From contig JACIWU010000015.1 of assembly GCA_014360805.1 (NCBI GenBank), positions 1 through 46,913 on the forward strand: 46,913 bases of DNA. The letters are read 5' to 3'. This stretch comes from Chloroflexota bacterium (GTDB taxonomy: Bacteria > Chloroflexota > Anaerolineae > DTLA01). Below are positions 17,781-25,341 of this stretch, piece after piece; positions within the stretch are counted from its first letter, which is position 1, and every line of letters starts with the position of its first letter. The notes beneath the pieces were generated by a model. That model was not told the origin of the DNA and did not search any database. It saw only the letters and a program-made list of their open reading frames with translations. Position numbers and translations under genes: made by a program.

Positions 17781-17932
17781 CGTAGTGCCAGCAGACCTAT
17801 CGGGAGGTCGCACGTTCGGTTGGCGCTGCTCTCTCGGCGGTCATCGTAGGGCAAATTGCCAATTTGCCCTACTTCTAGCGCGTTCCCTGTTCCGACAGGC
17901 CGATGTGAGCGTTCTACTGGAGTAGCGAAATT
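17781..17932 (+). repeat. ~155-bp dispersed element, copy 1
   Basis: This block aligns closely to the reverse complement of 41093-41251. Shared strings include ATCGGGAGGTCGCAC, TTCGGTTGGCGCTGCTCTCT and a 27-bp near-palindrome at 17846-17872 (GTAGGGCAAATT on the left, AATTTGCCCTAC on the right). Both copies end in GGAGTAGCG. The minus strand translates to VGQIGNLPYDDRRESSANR, similar to copy 2, but the frame has no start or ribosome site. Together with a degenerate CGCAAATCCACACGGATT stretch (17753-17770) it occupies the 311-bp gene-free gap before 18025. Confidence 0.85.
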
Positions 17933-18030
17933 GATGTGATCGGCGCTGCGGTTCCGGCCCGTGGAGAAAGTGGGCAAGTAGGCCGCGCGCTGTTGAGGTT
18001 CTACTTGGATTCTACCGGGAGCAGATGCCT

Positions 18031-18570
18031 ATGGCCGATCGCGCACAATTGGAAGCCCAATTCCACAAGCACGGGCTCCACGATTTTCGCTGGATTGACC
18101 CGGCGGAGATCGTCGTAGCCGAGTGGGTTCGGATGAAATGCGCCTACGGGTGCGACAGTTTTGGACGCCGCGCCTCCTGTCCGCCGAATCTGCCATCGGT
18201 CGCCGAGTGCCGCCAGTTCATCCGCGAGTATACGATGGCCGCCGTGTTTCATTTCGCGAAGGCCGTGGACAAGCCAGAGGACAGGTGGCCGTGGGGGCGG
18301 GAGGTCGGTCGCGTGCTCATGGGCCTGGAGCGCGCCGTGTTCCTCGCGGGGTATCCTAAGGCGTTCCTGCTGCTCGCGACGCCATGCTCGTTATGCGGGA
18401 CCTGCGCCAGCGTCCGCGCCGAGTGCAAGCACCCGAAACTCGCCCGCCCCACGCCGGAAGGCATGGCCATAGATGTGTTTACCACGGTGCACAAGATCGG
18501 CCTTCCCATTGAGGTCCTCTCGGACTACACCCAGACGATGAATCGGTACGCGTTTCTGTTCGTGGAGTAG
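18031..18570 (+). CDS. DUF2284 family metal-binding protein
   Basis: A 179-residue cytoplasmic protein with the Cys pattern of the DUF2284 family. MKCAYGCDSFGRRASCPPN and PCSLCGTCASVRAECKHP supply eight cysteines suited to an Fe-S cluster or Zn. The C-terminal half (GMAIDVFTTVHKIGLPIEVL) is conserved in the family. The function is not established. The ATG at 18031 has GGGAG at 9 nt; ATG 18025, two codons upstream, has only 3 nt of spacing and is less likely. The gene stands 70 bp before a DUF2177 gene on the same strand. Confidence 0.85.
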   Translation: MADRAQLEAQFHKHGLHDFRWIDPAEIVVAEWVRMKCAYGCDSFGRRASCPPNLPSVAECRQFIREYTMAAVFHFAKAVDKPEDRWPWGREVGRVLMGLERAVFLAGYPKAFLLLATPCSLCGTCASVRAECKHPKLARPTPEGMAIDVFTTVHKIGLPIEVLSDYTQTMNRYAFLFVE

Positions 18571-18640
18571 CCGGCAAGCGCTCGGACACGCATCGCGCAA
18601 ACAATCGCGCCAATCAACAACTCACCAGGGAGAAAAGACG

Positions 18641-19048
18641 ATGACGTTCGCAAACTACGTGGAACTATACCTCTTGACGTTCGTTGCGTTCCTGGCCATT
18701 GACGGCGTGTGGCTGGGGGTGGTGGCGCGTAACCTGTACAGTAAGTACCTAGGCTACCTGATGACCCCGAAGACGGTATGGCCCGCGGCGATTCTGTTCT
18801 ATCTACTGTACGTCGTGGGCGTGCTCGTCTTTGCGGTGCTGCCCGGGCTGGAGGCTGAGTCGTTGGGCAGGGCGGCGCTGCTGGGAGCGCTCCTGGGCCT
18901 CATCGCCTACGCGACCTACGACCTGACCAACCTGGCGACGGTCAAGGATTGGCCTGTGCTGATCACCGTCATAGACCTGGCCTGGGGCACGGTGCTGACG
19001 GCTGCCGTCTCGGCCATCGGCTACCTCATCGGGCGGTGGGTGGGGTAG
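18641..19048 (+). CDS. DUF2177 family four-helix membrane protein
   Basis: A 135-residue inner-membrane protein with four hydrophobic segments at about 7-28, 50-70, 78-97 and 105-130. The DUF2177 hallmarks are visible: FLAIDGVWLGVVARNLY after the first helix, YATYDLTNLATVKDWP between helices 3 and 4, and IDLAWGTVLTA in helix 4. Function is unknown. GGGAG precedes the ATG by about 8 nt. The flanking genes (DUF2284, PfkB kinase) share the strand but do not suggest a pathway. Confidence 0.88.
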   Translation: MTFANYVELYLLTFVAFLAIDGVWLGVVARNLYSKYLGYLMTPKTVWPAAILFYLLYVVGVLVFAVLPGLEAESLGRAALLGALLGLIAYATYDLTNLATVKDWPVLITVIDLAWGTVLTAAVSAIGYLIGRWVG

Positions 19049-19100
19049 AGACCGTGCGCACTGCCCACACCCGTCGCCCGATCCTCAAGGGTGATAGCCC

Positions 19101-20084
19101 ATGCCCGATGTGATCACCCTGGGCGAGATCCTGGTGGATTTCGTCGCGACCGTGTCGGGGGTGTCTCTGGAAGATGCTCCCGCCTTCAAGAAGGCGCCGG
19201 GCGGCGCGCCGGCCAACGTCGCGGCGGCGCTGGTCCGGTTGGGGGTGTCGGCTGGGTTCATGGGCAAGGTGGGCGACGACCCCTTTGGCCGCTTCCTCGT
19301 GCGCACGCTTCGCGCCCTCGGCGTGGACACGACGGCCGTGCGCTGGTGCGGCGTGGACACGACGGCCGTGCGCTGGTGCGGCGAGGCGCGCACGGCCCTC
19401 GCGTTTGTCTCGCTGCGCGCCGACGGCGAGCGCGACTTCATGTTCTACCGCCACCCCAGCGCCGACATGCTCTACAGTCCCGACGAAGTGGATCGCGCCT
19501 ACATTCGCGGCGCGAAGGTGTTCCACTTCGGCTCCATCAGCCTCATCGGCGAGCCGTCGCGCAGCGCGACGCTTCTCGCGGCGCAAACGGCCCGAGACGC
19601 CGGCCTGGTGGTCTCCTACGATCCCAACCTGCGGCTGACCCTGTGGCCCAGCGCCGACGCGGCGAGGGAAGGAATCCTACAGGGTTGGCGTCTGGCGCAT
19701 GTGGTCAAGGTCAGCGAGGAGGAACGAACGTTCCTGGGCGGCGAAGGAGCCGAGGCCGCGCGGCACCTGTGGCACGAAGGCTTGCGCCTGTTGGTGATTA
19801 CGCGCGGGCGGGCGGGGTGCTCATACGTAACCCCCGCTACGCGCGGCGATGTTCCGGGCTTCTCGGTGCGCACCGTGGATACGACCGGCGCGGGCGATGG
19901 CTTTGTCGCGGGGATGCTGAAGGGCCTGTTGCAGACGCCGCACGCATGGGATGACGAGGCGCGCCTGCGGGAGGTGCTCCGCTACGCCAACGCCGTCGGC
20001 GCGCTGGCAACCACCCGTCGCGGGGCCATTCCGGCTATGCCCACGCCGAGGCAGGTGGAGCGACTCATGGGAGGCCGCCGGTGA
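19101..20084 (+). CDS. PfkB-family carbohydrate kinase (fructokinase-like)
   Basis: Cytoplasmic ATP-dependent sugar kinase, most like fructokinases or 2-keto-3-deoxygluconate kinases. The 327-residue protein starts ITLGEILVDFVAT. It has the first PfkB signature around APGGAPANVAAALVRLG (residues 32-48) and the second at DTTGAGDGFVAGML, with catalytic base Asp266. Residues 74-83 (GVDTTAVRWC) are repeated exactly at 84-93, encoded by an identical 30-bp tandem duplication. Related kinases have one copy of this segment before the ARTALAFV strand, so one copy is an insertion. The frame is kept, but the extra ten residues lie close to the lid/sugar-binding strands and could alter activity. Sugar specificity is not resolvable. 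Confidence 0.88.
   Translation: MPDVITLGEILVDFVATVSGVSLEDAPAFKKAPGGAPANVAAALVRLGVSAGFMGKVGDDPFGRFLVRTLRALGVDTTAVRWCGVDTTAVRWCGEARTALAFVSLRADGERDFMFYRHPSADMLYSPDEVDRAYIRGAKVFHFGSISLIGEPSRSATLLAAQTARDAGLVVSYDPNLRLTLWPSADAAREGILQGWRLAHVVKVSEEERTFLGGEGAEAARHLWHEGLRLLVITRGRAGCSYVTPATRGDVPGFSVRTVDTTGAGDGFVAGMLKGLLQTPHAWDDEARLREVLRYANAVGALATTRRGAIPAMPTPRQVERLMGGRR
19321..19380. repeat. Exact 30-bp tandem duplication inside the PfkB kinase gene
   Basis: The 30-bp unit beginning GCGTGGACACGACGGCCGTG occurs twice head to tail (19321-19350 and 19351-19380) with no mismatch, adding ten in-frame residues. Perfect identity implies a very recent event or, alternatively, an assembly artefact. Confidence 0.97.
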
Positions 20085-20118
20085 TTCCGGGCTTGGCCCG
20101 GTGTCATTGCGCCGGCGG

Positions 20119-20340
20119 CGCGGGGCTGAACCCCCGCGCTGAAGGAACGAAGCCCCTTTGGGGCTGGTCCCAGCCCGCAGGGCTTTGCACGTTCAGCCCG
20201 AGGCTTCGGCCTCGGGCGGGGCGGGCGGGCCACCGCTGCGCGGGGCTGAACCCCCGCGCTGAAGGAACGAAGCCCCTTCGGGGCTGGTCCCAGCCCGCAG
20301 GGCTTTGCGCGTTTAGCCCGAGGCTTCAGACTCGGGCGGC
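20119..20340. repeat. Two tandem 120-bp GGGGCTGAACCCC units
   Basis: Units start at 20119 and 20239 with an exact 120-bp period. Each carries CGCGGGGCTGAACCCCCGCG (a hairpin), GAAGCCCC...GGGGCTGG, GCCCGCAGGGCTTTG and GCCCGAGGCTTC...CTCGGGC palindromes. The same family recurs as a three-copy array at the right edge (46662-46913). No gene is present between 20085 and the thrS leader. Confidence 0.9.
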
Positions 20341-20362
20341 GTGGCGCAGGCCCCCCAACCCT

Positions 20363-20518
20363 ATTCGCACGGATTCGCGCGATTCGTGATTGCAACTGCA
20401 TCAACTGGCAAGTGGCCGCATAAGTTGGAAAGTCCCCTCGCGTGGATCCAACGTGCGACGCACCTCCGAGGTGCGTCGCACGTTCCCCATTCGCGTGGAT
20501 TCGCGCGATTCGCAGTTA
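20363..20518. repeat. Two CGCGAAT-family repeats flanking a palindrome
   Basis: Inverted-orientation copies (ATTCGCG-type) at 20363-20395 and 20489-20518 both contain GGATTCGCGCGATTCG. They bracket the long palindrome at 20450-20484. Confidence 0.7.
20450..20484. repeat. Perfect 17-bp-arm palindrome (GTGCGACGCAC family)
   Basis: Arms AACGTGCGACGCACCTC and GAGGTGCGTCGCACGTT are exactly complementary with a single C between. Less perfect relatives are at 34829-34860 and 44494-44518. There is no U-tract, so it is not a simple terminator. Confidence 0.85.
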
Positions 20519-20540
20519 CAATCCTGCCCGACTCTGATTC

Positions 20541-20569
20541 TTGACACAATCCCCAACCCGTGGTACACT
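20541..20569 (+). promoter_or_regulatory. thrS promoter
   Basis: Perfect TTGACA (20541-20546), 17-bp spacer, TACACT (20564-20569, 4/6). Transcription should start near 20576, just before the T-box leader. Confidence 0.65.
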
Positions 20570-20582
20570 TTTTGCACTGGAA

Positions 20583-20829
20583 TAGACTAGAGGCGATGAC
20601 CAGGACGAGTACCCGGATGCCGGGCGTCAGGGAGAGGGGGTCGCTGACTGGAAGCCCCCTTCGCTACGGGCCGAGGGAAAACCCCCTGCGAGCCGGCGCC
20701 TGAACGCGATGCCGCAAGTAAGGCCGCCCGGGAAGCCCCGTTATCGGCGCAATGAGATGGGAGCGTGCGCTCTCAACCTTGGGTGGAACCGCGAGACGAC
20801 CCCTCGCCCCTTGGGCGTGGGGTTTTTGT
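20583..20829 (+). promoter_or_regulatory. T-box leader controlling thrS
   Basis: tRNA-sensing riboswitch. The 5' part (ATAGACTAGAGGCGATGACC, GGACGAGTACCC) matches the lower Stem I with its AGTA S-turn. GGGAGAGGGGG and GACTGGAAGCCCCC resemble the distal Stem I bulge and loop. The diagnostic T-box sequence GGGTGGAACCGCG is at 20781-20793, followed by the terminator at 20799-20829. When uncharged tRNA-Thr binds, the T-box sequence should form the antiterminator and let thrS be transcribed. A possible ACC threonine specifier lies at 20681-20683. That assignment is tentative and needs a covariance fold. Confidence 0.88.
20799..20829 (+). terminator. T-box-controlled intrinsic terminator
   Basis: Stem arms ACCCCTCGCCC and GGGCGTGGGGT (one T-T mismatch) close a 3-nt loop and are followed by TTTTGTT. 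It lies directly after the T-box core and about 105 bp before thrS. Confidence 0.88.
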
Positions 20830-20935
20830 TTGGTTGCAAGCCGTCAGCCCTCGGCGATCAGGCGTCACCACAGCCGGGGCTGAAGGCTGATTGCTGACTG
20901 CTGACTGCTAGAGGCTGAAAGCGAGGAGGAGAGAG

Positions 20936-22699
20936 ATGGAAGACGAGCACATGGACGAGCACAGCGAACTGGATCGGATGCGCCATTCGGCATCGCACGT
21001 CATGGCCCAGGCCGTGATGGACCTGATTCCGGGCGCGAAACTGGCCATCGGCCCCGCCATTGAGGATGGCTTCTACTACGATTTTGACCTGCCCAGGCCG
21101 CTGACCCCGGAGGACCTGGAGCAGATTGAGGCGCGCATGCGCGAGGCCATCCGCGCCGATTATCCCTTCGTGCGCCGCGTGGTCAGCCGCAGCGAGGCCG
21201 AGGCCATGTTCGCCGACCAGCCGTACAAACTGGAGATCATCCGCGAATTGCCCGAAGACGCGGTCATCTCCACCTACACCCACGACGGGTTCACGGACCT
21301 GTGCGCGGGGCCGCACGTGGCCAGCACCGGCCAGATCAACCCCGATGGGGTCAAACTGCTGAGCGTGGCGGGGGCCTACTGGCGCGGCGACGAGAAGCGC
21401 CCCATGCTCCAGCGCATCTACGGCACGGCCTGGCCGACCAAAGAGGAGTTGGATGCCTATCTGGCCAAACTGGCCGAGATTGAGCGGCGCGATCATCGCA
21501 AACTGGGCAAGCAACTGGATCTGTACAGTTTCCATGAGATCGGCGGGGCAGGTTTGGCCTACTGGCACCCCAAGGGTGCGCGCATCCGCAGCATCATTGA
21601 GCAGTTCTGGCGCGAGGAGCACTTCCGCCGCGGCTACGAAATCCTGTACACGCCCCACATCGGGCGCGTGGACCTGTGGAAGATCAGCGGCCACTGGGAT
21701 TTCTACCGCGAAAACATGTACTCGCCCATGGACATTGAGGGCCAGGAGTACCTACTCAAGCCGATGAACTGCCCCTTCGCCGTGCTCATCTACAAGACGC
21801 AGACGCGATCGTACCGCGACCTGCCGTTGCGCTGGGGCGAGTTGGGCACGGTGTACCGCTACGAACGGTCGGGCGTGCTGCACGGGATGCTGCGCGTGCG
21901 TGGGTTCACCCAGGACGATGCGCACATCTTCTGCCGCCCGGACCAACTGGAGGACGAGATCGTCGGCGTGATCAACCTGGCCCAGTTCATGCTCAAGACG
22001 TTCGGCTACGACGAGTATGTGGTTGAACTCTCGGTGCGCGACCCGCAGAACAAGGCCAAGTACGTTGGCTCGGACGAGAACTGGGTTCTGGCCGAGCAGG
22101 CGCTGCTGCGCGCGCTGGAGCGCGAGAGGCTGGAGTTCACGCGGATGGAGGGCGAGGCCAAGTTCTACGGGCCGGCCATTGACATCAAGATGAAGGATGC
22201 CCTGGGCCGCGCTTGGCAGGGGCCGACCATCCAGGTGGACTTCAACTTCCCGGAGCGGTTTGACCTGACCTACGTGGGCGAGGACGGCCAGCCGCACCGT
22301 CCCGTCATGGTGCACCGCACGGTGCTCGGCTCCATGGAGCGGTTCGTGGCGGGTCTGGTGGAGCAGTATGCGGGGGCGTTCCCGGTATGGCTTGCGCCGG
22401 TGCAGGCGGTGCTCATCCCCATCGCCGACCGCCACAACGCCTACGCGCGCGACGTGGCGCAGCGCCTCAAGGATGCCGGCTACCGCGTCGTTGTGGACGA
22501 CTCCAGCGAGCGGATGAACGCCAAGATTCGCAAGGCGCAGTTGGACAAGGTGCCCTACATGCTCATCATCGGTGACCGCGAGATGGAAGCAGGCGCGGTG
22601 GCCGTCCGCAAGCGCACGGGCGAGGACCTGAAGGCGAAGCCGCTGGACGAGTTCATGGCGATGATCGCCGAGGACGTGCGGAGCAAGGCGATCTGGTAG
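20936..22699 (+). CDS. thrS: Threonine--tRNA ligase (lacking the TGS domain)
   Basis: Charges tRNA-Thr. At 587 residues it is shorter than the ~640-residue standard form and starts directly in the editing domain. HSASHVMAQAVMDLIPG carries the HxxxH editing/zinc motif, and CAGPHVASTG follows. The N-terminal TGS domain is therefore absent, as in some natural short ThrRSs. The class II core is complete: PMNCPFAVLIYK with the zinc-ligand Cys, RYERSGVLHGMLRVRGFTQD (motif 2), FYGPAIDIKMKDALGR and VHRTVLGSMERFVAGLVE (motif 3). The anticodon domain covers the last ~100 residues (VDDSSERMNAKIRKAQLDKV). GAGGAGGAG precedes the ATG at 20936. Expression is governed by the T-box leader upstream. Confidence 0.97.
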   Translation: MEDEHMDEHSELDRMRHSASHVMAQAVMDLIPGAKLAIGPAIEDGFYYDFDLPRPLTPEDLEQIEARMREAIRADYPFVRRVVSRSEAEAMFADQPYKLEIIRELPEDAVISTYTHDGFTDLCAGPHVASTGQINPDGVKLLSVAGAYWRGDEKRPMLQRIYGTAWPTKEELDAYLAKLAEIERRDHRKLGKQLDLYSFHEIGGAGLAYWHPKGARIRSIIEQFWREEHFRRGYEILYTPHIGRVDLWKISGHWDFYRENMYSPMDIEGQEYLLKPMNCPFAVLIYKTQTRSYRDLPLRWGELGTVYRYERSGVLHGMLRVRGFTQDDAHIFCRPDQLEDEIVGVINLAQFMLKTFGYDEYVVELSVRDPQNKAKYVGSDENWVLAEQALLRALERERLEFTRMEGEAKFYGPAIDIKMKDALGRAWQGPTIQVDFNFPERFDLTYVGEDGQPHRPVMVHRTVLGSMERFVAGLVEQYAGAFPVWLAPVQAVLIPIADRHNAYARDVAQRLKDAGYRVVVDDSSERMNAKIRKAQLDKVPYMLIIGDREMEAGAVAVRKRTGEDLKAKPLDEFMAMIAEDVRSKAIW

Positions 22700-22879
22700 G
22701 GCGGGGCTTGCGGGAATCCATGTGCGACATTGCGGATGCTCTCGTACCCCATGCAACCTATGTAGCAGGCATCGCGCAGCGGGTTTGCATTTCCTTGCGC
22801 GGGCTGCCGGGGCCTGCCCTGGTGAAGCGGACGCTCCAACCTGTGGCTGTGGTTTCCACCCCCTTCAGAGAGATACGCA

Positions 22880-24007
22880 GTGAGTGACGGCGTCCTTGAC
22901 ATTCGGATCGTCATAGAGGCAATTCCCTGTCTCATTGGTGTGCTCCTCTTGTGGAAGGTGATGTTCCCCACCTCGGGGGACGCCCAAGCAAAAGCAAGGA
23001 CGAATCCGCCGACGGTTTCAGTAGTCGTGCCGACAAGGAACGAGGAGGAGCGGATAGGGCCGCTGTTGGAGTCCCTGCGGCGCCAGACGGTGAGGCCGCA
23101 CCAGGTGATCGTCGTGGACGATGAGTCTTCCGACGACACTCGCGACTTGGCACAAAGAGCGGGCGCAGTGGTCATCGCAGGCAAGCCGCTGCCGGAGGGA
23201 TGGCTTGGCAAGACCTGGGCGTGCTGGCAAGGCGCGCAGGCAAGCACGGGGGATGTGTTGCTGTTCTTGGATGCCGACACATGGCTGGAACCCGATGGGA
23301 TTGCGCGGCTGTTGGACCTGTACGAAGGGCAAGGATTGCTGACGCTGCAGCCATACCATGTAACGGAGGAGGCCTACGAACAGATGTCGGCCTTCTTCAA
23401 TCTGATTACCATGGCATCGGTGGGGGCTTTCACGCCGTTGGGCAACCGTATCAGGCCGGGCGGAGCCTTCGGCCCTTGTGCGCTCTGCAGCAGGGAATCG
23501 TACTTTCGGGTGGGAGGACACCGGACGGTTCGTGGGCAAGTGTTGGAGCACGTCCATCTTGCGAAAGAGTTTCTGCGGCACGGGCTGCCGGTGCGATGCT
23601 ACGCGGGGCGGGGCATAATCTCGTTCCGAATGTATAGCCAGGGATGGCAGCAACTTGTGGAGGGGTGGAGCAAGAGCATGGGCTACGGCGCATTCTCTGT
23701 GAACCCCGTTTTCTCCATCCTGGCAGCGGTGTGGATCTCAGGTTGCTTTGGCGCGTTGTCCACGCTGCTGAGGTCGCTCTGGTCGGTGTCGCCCATGTGG
23801 GTTGGGCCGGTCGTGTACGCACTGTATGCTGCGACGACTTGGCGGATGCTGAAGGGCATCGGCCGGTTCAAGGGGTGGGCCTCGGTTCTGTTCCCTCTTC
23901 CGTTGGCCTTCTTCGCGCTCGTCGTGGCCCGCTCGCTAGTCCTGACCTACCTTGTCCGCCGCGTTGCATGGAGAGGGCGCGTGATTCGCACAAGCGGAAG
24001 GAGATGA
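22880..24007 (+). CDS. CrtQ-like membrane-associated GT2 glycosyltransferase
   Basis: A 375-residue family 2 glycosyltransferase with an N-terminal membrane helix (about 10-28). The GT-A core follows: TVSVVVPTRNEEERIGPLLE, VIVVDDESSDDTRDLA and the metal-binding DAD at residues 131-133 in LLFLDADTW. The C-terminal part has WSKSMGYGAF and at least two more hydrophobic helices. Overall layout and the PLPEGWLGKTWACWQGA segment resemble CrtQ, which attaches glucose to 4,4'-diaponeurosporenoate in staphyloxanthin synthesis. The next gene resembles CrtO, supporting this reading. Start codon GTG 22880 is weakly supported. GC content looks lower than in neighbouring genes, hinting at transfer. Substrate here is inferred only. 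The preceding 180 bp hold no recognisable gene. Confidence 0.72.
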   Translation: MSDGVLDIRIVIEAIPCLIGVLLLWKVMFPTSGDAQAKARTNPPTVSVVVPTRNEEERIGPLLESLRRQTVRPHQVIVVDDESSDDTRDLAQRAGAVVIAGKPLPEGWLGKTWACWQGAQASTGDVLLFLDADTWLEPDGIARLLDLYEGQGLLTLQPYHVTEEAYEQMSAFFNLITMASVGAFTPLGNRIRPGGAFGPCALCSRESYFRVGGHRTVRGQVLEHVHLAKEFLRHGLPVRCYAGRGIISFRMYSQGWQQLVEGWSKSMGYGAFSVNPVFSILAAVWISGCFGALSTLLRSLWSVSPMWVGPVVYALYAATTWRMLKGIGRFKGWASVLFPLPLAFFALVVARSLVLTYLVRRVAWRGRVIRTSGRR

Positions 24008-24010
24008 CCC

Positions 24011-24553
24011 TTGCCAGTGATTGATTTGCCGATAGGATGGACAGTTGTCCTGGACAGCATCGCTTGGGCAATCCTTCAGCCTTCCATCGCGTACCTGGCG
24101 ATTCGGCTGCCGGATTCCGTACTCGGCGCCGACCAGTGGCTTTATCGCACGCGGGCATGGGAGCGCGGCGGAAGCATCTATGAGAAACTGTTCCGCGTCA
24201 AGGCGTGGAAGTCCTGGCTCCCGTCGGGAGGGCCCGTATTTCGCGGCGGGTTCTCCATGCGGCGCATCGTCTCGCACGATACGGAGTATCTGCGGCGATG
24301 GGTGAAGGAAACGTGTCGCGCTGAATTGACGCACTACATCGCGCTCGCCTCGTCGGTGCTGTTCTTCCTGTGGAATCCCCTGTGGCTGGCGCTTGTCATG
24401 GTGCTTTACGCTGTGATTACCAACGTGCCGTGCATCATCGTCCAGCGGTACAATCGGCCGTATTTTGTGCGGCTGCTGTCCGTCCGAGACAGTTCCGCTG
24501 ACCAGCCGGTTCTGGCTGGCGCAGGCCCGATGAGGGCCGCTAGACCGCATTAG
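24011..24553 (+). CDS. CrtO-like glycosyl-carotenoid (glycolipid) acyltransferase
   Basis: A 180-residue membrane protein. AKAWKSWLPSGG-type sequence (VKAWKSWLPSGG), ETCRAELTHYIALASSV and YAVITNVPCIIVQRYNRP closely parallel segments recalled from Staphylococcus CrtO (RKWK...LPDG, ETKRAELIHW, IANVPIIIVQRYNRP). In that system CrtO acylates the glucose added by CrtQ. Two or three hydrophobic helices are visible (about 10-28, 107-125 and 128-145). The TTG start at 24011 has AAGGAG at 7 nt, and the gene follows the CrtQ-like stop by 3 nt, so the pair is coupled. A sample line within it (24361-24420) is 53% GC against 75% for a sample amidase line (36301-36360). No crtM, crtN or crtP gene is present, so the glycoside it acylates is unknown. 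Confidence 0.75.
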   Translation: MPVIDLPIGWTVVLDSIAWAILQPSIAYLAIRLPDSVLGADQWLYRTRAWERGGSIYEKLFRVKAWKSWLPSGGPVFRGGFSMRRIVSHDTEYLRRWVKETCRAELTHYIALASSVLFFLWNPLWLALVMVLYAVITNVPCIIVQRYNRPYFVRLLSVRDSSADQPVLAGAGPMRAARPH

Positions 24554-24573
24554 TGTCTGACGCGGCGCCGACT

Positions 24574-25341
24574 TCAGCCTTCGCCTTGCGCCCCGCTGCA
24601 TGTGGCGTGGACGTATCGCTGCGTCCACGGGCAGGCGGCGATGCACGCGCCGCAGATGCCGATGCTCGGCTCCGCGCCGATGGCCGGGGCGAATTGCCGC
24701 GTCGTGCGGTAGCAGGCGTCGGGGTCCACCAGCGCCTCGCGGGGGAGTCCCGCGCGCCACAGCCCACCCGCGATGGCCCCGCCCGGGCACGCCTCCACGC
24801 AGGCCGTGCACGCCCCGCAGCGGCTGGCGTCCACGGGCGCGGCGGGGTTCAGCGGCGCGTCGGTGAGCACGGTGATGAGCCGCACCGCCGAGCCGTAGCG
24901 TTCGGTGATGAGGAGCGCGCAGCGGCCGATCCAGCCCAGGCCGGCGCGGGTGGCGACGGTCTTGTGGGGCAGGGGCGTGTCGTAGTGGCCGAACTCCACG
25001 CCTGCCACGGTGGCCGCGCCGAACGCCGCCCGGAATCCGCGGGCGCGCAGGGCGTCGGCAGCCGCCTGCGCCAGGTTGCCCAGGAGCGCGTTCGCCCGAT
25101 GGTACTCCTGCAGGTAGGCGCGGGTGGGGCCGTGGCGGATTCCGGCCACGACAGCGGGGTCCAGCGCGACCGCGATGGACACGGCACGGGGGAATCCCTT
25201 CCGGGCCTCCGGGGGAATCTCGGCGAGGTCGGCGAATCCCACCAGCGCCGCGCCACGGCGAAGGAGCAGTCCTTCCAGTTCTACGCCCAGCGCGCGATCT
25301 TCCGCCGTCATGGTGTGGGACACGCGAATGTCCGCGCTCAA
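24574..25341 (-). CDS. QueG-like double [4Fe-4S] cluster protein without HEAT domain
   Basis: A 255-residue protein related to the N-terminal and ferredoxin domains of epoxyqueuosine reductase. TPLPHKTVATRAGLGWIGR resembles the cobalamin-binding/catalytic region of QueG. CGACTACVEACPGG and ICGACIAACPWTQ are two ferredoxin-type cysteine clusters. QueG proteins are usually ~350-380 residues with a C-terminal HEAT-like repeat; that part is absent here, so it may be a paralogue with another electron-transfer role. The TTG start at 25341 overlaps the stop of the upstream FAD oxidase by 4 nt (TTGA), indicating coupling. ATG 25311 is the main alternative start. It converges with the CrtO-like gene 20 bp away. 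Confidence 0.72.
   Translation of the reverse strand: MSADIRVSHTMTAEDRALGVELEGLLLRRGAALVGFADLAEIPPEARKGFPRAVSIAVALDPAVVAGIRHGPTRAYLQEYHRANALLGNLAQAAADALRARGFRAAFGAATVAGVEFGHYDTPLPHKTVATRAGLGWIGRCALLITERYGSAVRLITVLTDAPLNPAAPVDASRCGACTACVEACPGGAIAGGLWRAGLPREALVDPDACYRTTRQFAPAIGAEPSIGICGACIAACPWTQRYVHATCSGAQGEG

Noticed and set aside
22700-22879. A small gene between thrS and the CrtQ-like gene
   Set aside because: Short frames exist on both strands, but none has a ribosome site or recognisable sequence.
24574-25341. Straight assignment as queuosine enzyme QueG
   Set aside because: The protein is about 100 residues short, lacks the HEAT domain and is coupled to an unrelated FAD oxidase, so only family resemblance is claimed.
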